Below, piece by piece: positions 57,003-64,000 of a DNA stretch of 64,000 nucleotides (positions are counted from its first letter, which is position 1; each line of letters starts with the position of its first letter). A model generated the notes under the pieces. That model was given only the letters and a program-made list of their open reading frames with translations, was not told where the DNA came from and ran no database searches. Source of the DNA: Basidiobolus meristosporus CBS 931.73 (lineage: Eukaryota; Basidiobolomycota; Basidiobolomycetes; Basidiobolales; Basidiobolaceae). Position numbers and translations under genes: made by a program. Location: the NCBI GenBank assembly GCA_002104905.1, contig MCFE01000036.1:1-64000 (forward strand), read 5' to 3'.

Positions 57003-58057
57003 ATGACAGTGTCTTCAATTCACAACAAAAGTGTGCGCTGCTTGACGTTTTGGCTGATACTGTAGTATTAGTAGCAGTAGTGGAAGTGAGAATATCGGTT
57101 AGCCTTGGCTACTAGGGTGAGGCGCTCAAACGATTAACCTTAGTTCTAAAGGAAAACGAGTTGGAATCTACGTGTAAACTGGGCTTTGGCTGGGGTATGG
57201 TATCAAAATTGAGGAGAATAAAGAAGCAGGTGAGAGTTATGGGGAGCGGTAAGCAACGTTCAACGGAAAGTAAACTTTGGTCTATTTGAAACGGGAGGAG
57301 GGGGGGTCGAATATCCAATTACTGTAACGTTAAAGGGCTGGGTTAGAGCTTGTTAGTAATTGAGGGTAGAATACTTTTAGGGGCGCTTGAGCTGTAATTT
57401 GAATTGAAAGTAGAAGGAAATTCAAGAATTCAACCAGCAGCCAGTTGACATAAAAACAAAAAGGAACACAAGTTTAAGAAGTCTTAGAGGGGAAAGACCT
57501 TTTCGTCTACAAAACCACCGCAGAGTTAGCTTTTAGGCCATTTGCAGGCTTTAATTGGCCGATTTCACCTTAGCTTGACTTTCTAAAGAGCTGATGGACC
57601 ATTTTGTACTGACCCTAGATTTAAATTATTAGCGGAGAAGCAATATTAATATAAGGAATGATCAGGAGGACAACCACAAAAGCCGAGACAAAAATCATGG
57701 CGATGACGATACAGTGAAGGTGTCGAAATGATCCAGAATTATGGCTTGAAGGGAGATCTCCCTTGCCATAGGCACTGGGGCTTCTACAGCAACATAGTGG
57801 TGCTGAAAGGTGTGGTTATTGCTCTGACGTACGTCTCTCACGTTGTGTTTCATTCATCTTCGAGAAGTTGCAATCTATAAACCTATCTGTGTTGGTTTCA
57901 CTTATTGCGGTTTTTATTCTGGACTATATCAGCTCGATAAATATTGCGTAACAGTTTGTTCTAGAATATCCTCAGATATCTGGATCGCTCGTGACTTGGA
58001 TTTGGCAAGTCCGCTCGTGGCTAATTTTCCTGTCAATTACCTCCGGCAGAAATTGGT
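57003..58057. other. Intergenic, no gene seen
   Basis: About 1 kb with the RING gene promoter on the left and the tyrosinase-like 3' flank on the right. No motif-bearing frame was found. Confidence 0.5.
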
Positions 58058-59129
58058 CTATTGCTTAGAATAGTGAAACCACCAGAAGACCAGCAAGCCT
58101 GATAGCTCAGGCGAGAGTGACTTGGCTAGCTCCATAGCTCCACGTAGTTTCATGTCGAGCAATTCCACCCAGTAATCCACTTCGGTTTTTTCTTTGACTT
58201 GGTTTAGGTATTGATAACACATGTCTTTGGAGCTTGGTCTCCAAATGCTTTGAAGTTGAACCTTCCAGGGGTGGAGTGCATTTTCAGGGGTGTAAATCTC
58301 GTGGTCGGGGTGGAGGTGTTGCCATCTTGTCCACAAACGGTCAGTGTTTGCCTGAACTAGGAGGTAAAGCGGGCTAGTAGAGGGGTTAATCTTCCGAAAT
58401 GACACGAATACGTGAAGAACTCTGGTAATTACTCGTTGGCCATCAATTGGACGTTCCGGATATCGCCGCCCAGTGGAAAGGTCACCATACCAGTGACCCC
58501 TTTTAGTAAAGAGTTGATCTTGGTGAAACTCTCACTGTGGATTATGATGTTCTTCAGCGCGATCTCGTTCATGAATGCTGATATGGCTTCATTCTTGAAG
58601 TACCCGCGCTTCACACACCTTCTCTCGGGGAGTTTCATTTGGAAGTTCTTTAAAGGTCCGTCATTGATACAAGATTTCAAGCGCCCTTGACCGCCGCCAT
58701 AACCCATAAGGGCAAGCGCAGGGCTTAGGTGAGGTGCAGCCCAATCAGCCGTGTAATCCTAGAAAGTACGTAAGTACACGCGGCCACCCCGCAATAGACC
58801 CATCCACTTACCCAATAAGGCAGGTTCACACTAGGATAGTGCTTCTGCATCGTCTGCTCGATCCGCTTCAAAAAGTAGCGATGAAAGGGAAGGTACAGGT
58901 TACCGCCGTGAATGCTCTGGTACACATCCATGTATTCTCTAACTAGTGCATCGTATTCTCCAGTCAGCTTGATTTTTTTGATGGCTTGGAAGAACTCTTG
59001 TTGTTCCCAAAGGCTCAAGTTGAGTATATTCTTGCGTGTACGTGGGACCGGACACCGTTCATATGTCCACCCCCCCTTAGCTATGGAGGATTCAGCCAAC
59101 AATAATAACGCTAATCCCAGTAGTTTCAT
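58058..59129 (-). CDS. Tyrosinase-like secreted protein lacking CuB histidines
   Basis: Exons on the minus strand: 59129-58812, 58758-58433 and 58373-58058, 319 aa, all GT-AG with matching phases. It begins with the signal peptide MKLLGLALLLLAESSIA; a longer upstream frame is not preferred. The fold of fungal tyrosinases is evident: RTRKNILNLS, SIHGGNLYLPFHRYFLKRIEQ, NLPYWDYTADW, GGGQGRLKSCINDGPL, CVKRGYF, LGGDI and DPLYLLVQANTDRLWTRWQ. His74 and His83 of the CuA site remain, but the first CuA His position is Tyr (about residue 66). In the CuB site the usual DPxFxLHHAN is DPLYLLVQAN, and the upstream HxxxH before GGD is gone. A working di-copper centre is therefore unlikely. It is probably a pseudoenzyme with an extracellular role. 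Confidence 0.85.
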
Positions 59130-59308
59130 GGTTTTCTGATCTGCGTGAAATTCCGGCCAAGGCCTTGTATTTGTATTCTGGTTCATACAAAATACAAGCT
59201 GTCTGATACGTACTGTCTGAAATGTGACACATCTCAAATCTCCTACTATGCTTCCGTAAACACCGTTTATTTCGCATGGAGTCTTAAGACATGTGTACAT
59301 ATGGAGAT

Positions 59309-60106
59309 TCAAACCCCGAAAGCCAGGTGGTTCTTAACGTAGCATGATATCTTCTGCATTGTCGAGACGACGTCGTCCACCCCCACTTCCCCTATATCCA
59401 GCCCGCTCAACTTTTCAGACAGGAGAGCCTTGATACGCTGAAGATAAAACTGGGTCTCCTTCAGGGTTTTGTGAGTTGCTTCGATTAGGGCAACCTCTTG
59501 CTGGATCTCGGTCTTCAAGGTTTCTATCTCCTTTTTAAAGGAAGCCCGTTTGTCACATATCGTGGCACGATACTCATTAGCGTCCTTGAAACGGGCAAGC
59601 AAAGCTGGCGAGCTTCCATGCGGGATAGATGGTTTGTCCGCACCTGCAGGCACTCTGGGCGATTCCCCGGCATCCACCGGCTCGCCCTGGCCTGCCCCAG
59701 AAGGTGCTGATTCTTGTTGCTTGGTATCGCCAGTACTGTAGGATGGCTTTTCTTGCCATGTCCTCTTCCTGTTGGAATTTCTAGCGTACGCATGAACAAC
59801 CTCGGATAACATGTTACCTTTCCTAGCTCGATTTCCGCTGTTCGCAGGTCCATGCTTACTGGTGGACTTTGCCGCAAGCATGGGCCTGCGAAGGAAGTCT
59901 TCTTGGGTCATGGTTTTGTAAATTCTTGGAGGTGGTTTGCAGGGGTTAGCACCTGCTTTAGGGAGATTTACCTGAGTGGGTTTATGCATGGCGGGCTTGT
60001 GTATAAGGCAGTGGTCGTATGGATACTCGTGCGGAATCCGGTCAACCTCAAATACGACAAAGCTCTCGTCTTCGAGTGATGAAGGAGTAGATGCATCAGC
60101 AATCAT
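59309..60106 (-). CDS. Coiled-coil protein with faint EB1-homology-like C-terminus
   Basis: 265 aa, single exon, ATG at 60106. The first 165 residues are polar and disordered, with a basic patch (NSGNRARKGN, SNRKRTWQEK). Residues about 180-235 form a predicted coiled coil (KKEIETLKTEIQQEVALIEA) running into LKETQFYLQRIKALLSEK and then a helical end DDVVSTMQKISCYVKNHL. The E-x-x-FY-x-x-[KR]-[IL]-[KR] step recalls the ERDFYFxKLR motif of EB1-type microtubule plus-end proteins, followed by a second helix as in EB1. No calponin-homology domain is present. The resemblance is weak and the family is not certain. Confidence 0.6.
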   Translation of the reverse strand: MIADASTPSSLEDESFVVFEVDRIPHEYPYDHCLIHKPAMHKPTQVNLPKAGANPCKPPPRIYKTMTQEDFLRRPMLAAKSTSKHGPANSGNRARKGNMLSEVVHAYARNSNRKRTWQEKPSYSTGDTKQQESAPSGAGQGEPVDAGESPRVPAGADKPSIPHGSSPALLARFKDANEYRATICDKRASFKKEIETLKTEIQQEVALIEATHKTLKETQFYLQRIKALLSEKLSGLDIGEVGVDDVVSTMQKISCYVKNHLAFGV

Positions 60107-60243
60107 GAAAGATATCAGGAATCATTGAGTCATGAGCACGGCAGTGGCGGGTGCTTGATGGCTTCAAATAAGATTTATCAGATCAAACTTTTGATGAGTG
60201 AATGGACAGTTGGGCATGATTAATGATGAATACAAATGCTCGG

Positions 60244-61385
60244 CTACATATTTGTGAGCTCGTAGGAGATCGCAGGGCTCGCCAATCGAGCCTTTGCTGG
60301 GACAAAAGGAAGTTTGGCTTTGTTGGCCGGCCCTTCCATTCTTCCGTTGGTACTCTGAAGTGATGTCACCGGTGGTGCAGGAGAGGAGGTGTGGAGGGTG
60401 AAGCCTGGTAAGGCTGAAAGTGAGCGAGTTCTAAGATACCTTGAGGAAGCACGCGGCGAGGATGGTGCGCTAATGCTACTCTGCAATGGGGTAGGCCGAT
60501 GGCTCAAGGACTCTTCAAGTTCTAGGTTCACGGAGCAAGAGCTCCGGCTAAGTTCAACTTTGGGAAACTCCTCTCCCTCTTCGAGTCGAGGCAAATTTTC
60601 CTTTTGATCAACGACTGGTTCAAGCTGATCGGGGATATCTATCAAGACGGGAGAAAGGCCCGCCTCATAGTCTGAGCCCAACTCGGTCAATATGGAGGAA
60701 GAGGTGTCGGACATTGGAATCTGGACTTGGGGCTTTACATGGGTAGAGCATTCACCTATAACCTCTAGCTCTTGTGATGAGCTAGATATACCTCGCAAAT
60801 ACTGCAACGCATAAAAGGCCTCTGGGTCGTAAGCTAATGGGGGTATAGGTGGCAGCATAGGTGGTGTATCCATGGAATCGTACATTGAGCTACTGAACTC
60901 AGTGCGTGGATACTTTCCTTTCTCTCGGTGGCGTATGTTTCTTCGCATGGCACCTACCATAGCTTGGAGACCAATATCGTCAGAAAACTTGGGATCGCAA
61001 AGGATCCAGCCATGCTCATACTCATACCTTGTCCCTTTTGGTGGTAATGCCAGTATAACAGACCTACAGTGACGGCCGCGAAGACCATACATCCAGTCAC
61101 CATTCCACTGATGGCTAGGGCACTAAACCGTGGCCCCATGGGTGGGGGGTTTGTGGAATCCTCGGGGGTCACCGACCTTGCCAGATCGAATTCCACGAAA
61201 GATGCTATATGGTTCATGGGAGGAGAACTGATAAACATTTATTTCCGCGCTTATCCGCATCGATGAGTGGGAGCCCACCTACCATCGAAGTCACAGCTCG
61301 GGTCTGAACACTCCCACCCCTCCAGTTGGCCCTGTACCAGAATCGCAAGGCTCAAGGCAAGGAATCCATTTACACTGTTCAACAT
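60244..61385 (-). CDS. Single-pass (type I) membrane protein, unknown function
   Basis: Exons on the minus strand: 61385-61279, 61228-61028 region (starting at 61227) and 60962-60244, giving 341 aa. The first exon encodes a signal peptide (MLNSVNGFLALSLAILVQG) and a short Cys-containing ectodomain (WECSDPSCDFDG). The second exon encodes the transmembrane helix (MVTGCMVFAAVTVGLLYW). The third encodes a long Pro/Ser/Glu-rich cytoplasmic tail with PPMLPPIPPLAYDPEAFYALQ and repeated Ser clusters that are likely phosphorylation sites. The donor at GGTAG|gtgggc is required for frame. The second acceptor could be at ccaag or at the nearby ggtag, with a two-residue difference. It resembles fungal wall-stress sensors or mucin-like sensors in layout only. 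Confidence 0.65.
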
Positions 61386-61752
61386 AACCGTGAAGATGAG
61401 GGAAGCAAAAAATCTCTGCTTCGAAAGCGGTTGCTCTGGAACTATATTTTAGTCGCCAACGAGTTTCCAAGTATTCGAATCCTGCAGGGGGCTTGAATTC
61501 GACATCATGTCCAGAGTGATTCTGGTGGCTGGTAGGTAATTGGGCTAACCGGGGCGGATCGTGCAAGGTGCTTTGTATGTTCTTTTCCACTGGGTCCTCA
61601 CATTCACTTGTGGCCCAGATGGGGAACCCCGCGTTGTTCAAAGGGAGATTTGCTGGGAATAGGTGTTTATTCGATGCTAATGTCCGCATTTGATTATGTT
61701 ACATTCTGGGTGGGTGAAGGGCTAGGATATCTAACATTCAATCATGGTGTCT
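61386..61752. other. Intergenic, no gene seen
   Basis: A minus-strand frame of 132 codons overlaps exon 1 of the membrane protein in another frame and has no motifs. A TATA-like ctatatttta lies near 61443. Confidence 0.45.
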
Positions 61753-63650
61753 TTAATGTATGTGGAAGCAATTGTTGCAACTACTCTGTTTGAATACATT
61801 AGCCTTGTAATCGGTGCACCCACATTCATGGCATGCCGTGGCCCCCCCTGCTTCGAATGGGTTGCCGCCTGCATTGCCACGATCCGAATACGGAACAGGG
61901 GGGCGATGCGCTAGAGTTTGGTTACGTGGAAATGGTGAGTGTTCTGGTGGAAGTGGCGCTAGTCTTCGCCGAGGGTCTCCTTGTATGGAGGGGTCTTCGT
62001 ATTGGTTTGGTAGAGGGTCGGAAAGAGTGGTGGTGTAATGGCCAACTGCTCTCTTGGATGCACCATAGGCGGATGGGGCACCCATCGAGACCTCCTCCAC
62101 ATAGTTGGAAGGGAACATTCCAGCCCGTCTGCCGTACTCGTCCACTATTTCTCCGATCCACCAACCCTCATCAATCTCATCCAATACGGTAATCGTGTCG
62201 CCTTTTCGGATCGGAAGCTCGTCTTTGGAGCCACCATCAAAGTCATATAGCACACGGACTAGCTTCTTCATGCCCCTATCAACACTGGGCTTTTTGGCAG
62301 GAGCAGAGTTGGCATATGTGTAGGGTATCATATCCTCTGAAGTTTCACTATTGGATCTAGGTAAATGCGCGAACGTTGGGTTACGGACAGGCTGTGGAAA
62401 CGATGTGGCTTGGTCTTCGAAATTAGTCGGTAGTGGGGTGCGGTGTGATTTGGAACGAGAGACTGCGTTATCGCCCCGTGCAGATAAGGTGGGGCTTTTG
62501 CGGGTAGATTTGTAGTAATTGGAGTATTCGCTGATAGCAAGACAGGTCAGTGTCCGCTCATGTAGCTTGTTGAATACTATGTACCTTTGATCGAATATGT
62601 CGCGGATCTCAGTCAGGAGCTGGACGTTCTTCTGGAAATACTCCAACTCCAAATCATAGAACCTGGCGAGCTGATCCATGTACATCTCCTACGAGCTGCT
62701 CTTAGCCTGGATGCCTGCTTTTTCTGATACGTGACAACCAACCTCAGCATTACTGATGGCCACCATTTTGCTGTATGTGTCGTCCGCAGATTCGTTGAAC
62801 TTCAGTTCCGCCGCACGCATCTGCTCCTCCAGCTCCGGTTTTTCTTTCTTCGCCTTTTGCACTGCGTTCATCTTGGCGTTGTAATCCAACCGGCGGGATT
62901 CCATCTTCTTTCGCAGTTGCTTCAAAGTTCGTTTCCGTGGTCAGTGAGGTTTTCAGGGCATTTCGAATCGCTGGCGCTCTTTACCTGCAGCTCTTTCAAC
63001 TCATTCAGGGCGTTTCCAAGGCCATTCACATAAGCCTCTCGTAGGTTGTTGGCCTAGAACAATTCGTCAATGAGGGGAATACAACCCACGAAACGGGCTT
63101 CTGTACGAACGTAATCCAGCTGGTTGTTGGCAATCTGCTCCTGTGCTTGACCAAACCTAATCATAGCCTGACCTAGCATTCAACCCCACGAACACTTGGA
63201 TAAATAAGTGGAGACGTGTAGTCAGGAACACGCGAAGAAAAATACCGTATGGGGATTCGTTAGGTAGCAGCTGCCCCTGGGCGACCAAGGAATTAGCTAG
63301 GCTCAGGATGGGGGAGATCTTGTTCTTATCCTCCGGGCCCTTCTTCTTTTTCTCTGGACAAAGTTAGCACTCTTGCCCGCGATAGCCTGCTCAAAGAACC
63401 ACACTACCCAAAGTTCGTAGATACGCTTCCGAAGCGTCATATAGCCGCTCGAAGGTATCCTTACGCTGGTCCGCCTCCTGCTCTAGCCGGAGAAACTCAT
63501 CACTGCACTCGGTCTTGTTCGCTTTACCAAGTTTCTCCCCGGTCCACTATAGCAACCACCAGGTTAGCCAGGAGGACGGCGGGAACTGTTCCGTGACAAC
63601 TGACCCAATACCTGTTTAAACTTCCCCAAATTTTTCCCGATAGCGGTCAT
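61753..63650 (-). CDS. BAR-SH3 endocytic protein with C-terminal Cys/His tail (in-frame TAG in exon 4)
   Basis: Exons on the minus strand: 63650-63612, 63546-63408, 63353-63246, 63172-62985, 62919-62743, 62688-62585 and 62530-61753. The N-terminus MTAIGKNLGKFKQWTGEKLGK and RLEQEADQRKDTFERLYDASEAYL open an N-BAR domain that binds and bends membranes; it continues through FGQAQEQIANNQLDYVRTEARFVGCIPLIDELF and LARFYDLELEYFQKN. An SH3 domain follows (VLYDFDG, ELPIRKGD, WWIGEI, FPSNYVEE), then a Pro-rich region, then CHECGC and CNNCFHIH at the end. At 63054-63056 an in-frame TAG stands between IDELF and ANNLREAYVNGLG, about codon 135. No intron can remove it without losing conserved residues. The 54-nt intron 62531-62584 is a multiple of three and could be retained. 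Confidence 0.88.
63054..63056 (-). other. In-frame TAG within the BAR domain
   Basis: Minus-strand reading TTC TAG GCC AAC. Homologues have Gln or Glu at this place. A single C-to-T or G-to-T change would explain it. Confidence 0.8.
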
Positions 63651-64000
63651 ACAATCAAGACGGAGGTTCTCTCAAGGTGTGTTGTAGGTTTTGAAGGGAA
63701 ACCTAAGGCGTATGGAGGTCGCCCTTCCTTAGCCATCCTTGAAATCCGGTGATGTCACTTCACCACCAAATCGGTCCTTCTCATTGAGACTTTGGGCCAA
63801 TCAGGACTGGCTATGGATATCGGTACTGGTAGTGCTTATTACAAATAATGCCAATGCCTTAAATGGAAGATGCACCTAACTATTTCCTCCTGCATATACG
63901 GTGTAGTAGGGTGTAATAGGCTGTAATAGGGTGTAGTAAGGGTGATCACCAAAATCAAGTCATGCATCAACAGGTGGATGTTCATGATGTATGTTATATA
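63651..64000. other. Upstream region of BAR-SH3 gene with a short minisatellite
   Basis: No gene seen to the window end. Confidence 0.5.
63901..63944. repeat. Short minisatellite, GTGTAATAGG-type units
   Basis: Four imperfect 10-11 bp units: gtgtagtagg, gtgtaatagg, ctgtaatagg, gtgtagtaagg. Confidence 0.8.

Noticed and set aside
61291-61689. 132-codon minus-strand frame overlapping the membrane-protein exon 1
   Set aside because: The spliced frame starting at 61385 gives a signal peptide and joins a transmembrane exon; the longer frame has neither.
63901-63944. CRISPR-like array at the right end
   Set aside because: Units are 10-11 bp, contiguous and without spacers, so this is a minisatellite in a eukaryotic context.

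Overview
The window is nuclear DNA of a filamentous or early-diverging fungus. The support is: short GT-AG introns of about 50-75 nt with CTAAC/CTGAC-like branch points; a fused tryptophan synthase (TRP5 type); a GET4 homologue; a Met1-like uroporphyrinogen methyltransferase; a fungal BAR-SH3 protein with a C-terminal Cys/His tail; and TATA-box promoters. The lineage cannot be fixed from sequence alone. The large secreted family and the remains of non-LTR retrotransposons would fit a zoopagomycotan or mucoromycotan relative.

Layout. 1-4.3 kb: two decayed non-LTR reverse transcriptases and a cluster of LTR-like direct repeats. 4.7-6.5 kb: an MFS transporter whose reading frame calls for a 3-nt micro-exon. 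7.1-9.0 kb: an ABC-F ATPase pseudogene. 10.4-17.9 kb: two aminoglycoside-phosphotransferase/EcKinase-like paralogs flanking TRP5 and a small PPxY membrane protein. 18.5-24.3 kb: an unrecognised spliced gene, a possible remnant of a paralog of it, and a head-to-head pair of small proteins that share a C-terminal motif.

25-46.4 kb: the most striking part. It is an array of at least ten intact, nonsense-bearing or decayed genes for secreted proteins. All are built from 20-residue modules of the form C-x9-L-G-x7-C. The modules form an N-terminal pair and a C-terminal pair (more in the glycine-rich members), separated by a low-complexity spacer that changes completely between subgroups: Gly/Ser/Tyr/Asp, then Pro/Asp/Tyr, then Gly/Asn/His. 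The array has grown by segmental duplication with a period of about 5.5 kb, and by a permuted inverted duplication that produced a chimeric member. I do not recognise the family; cell wall, spore coat, surface film or adhesive are possible roles, all inferred.

46.6-63.7 kb: ordinary gene-dense DNA with an NRAMP metal transporter, UDP-glucose 4-epimerase, MET1-like SUMT, GET4, a RING-H2 protein with a predicted N-myristoylation site, a tyrosinase-like secreted protein that has lost its CuB histidines, a coiled-coil protein with a faint EB1-like C-terminus, a single-pass membrane protein, and a BAR-SH3 gene with an in-frame TAG. Two conserved genes (TRP5 and the BAR-SH3 gene) each carry a single disabling change, which could be real decay or an assembly error. 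No rRNA, tRNA or CRISPR array was seen.
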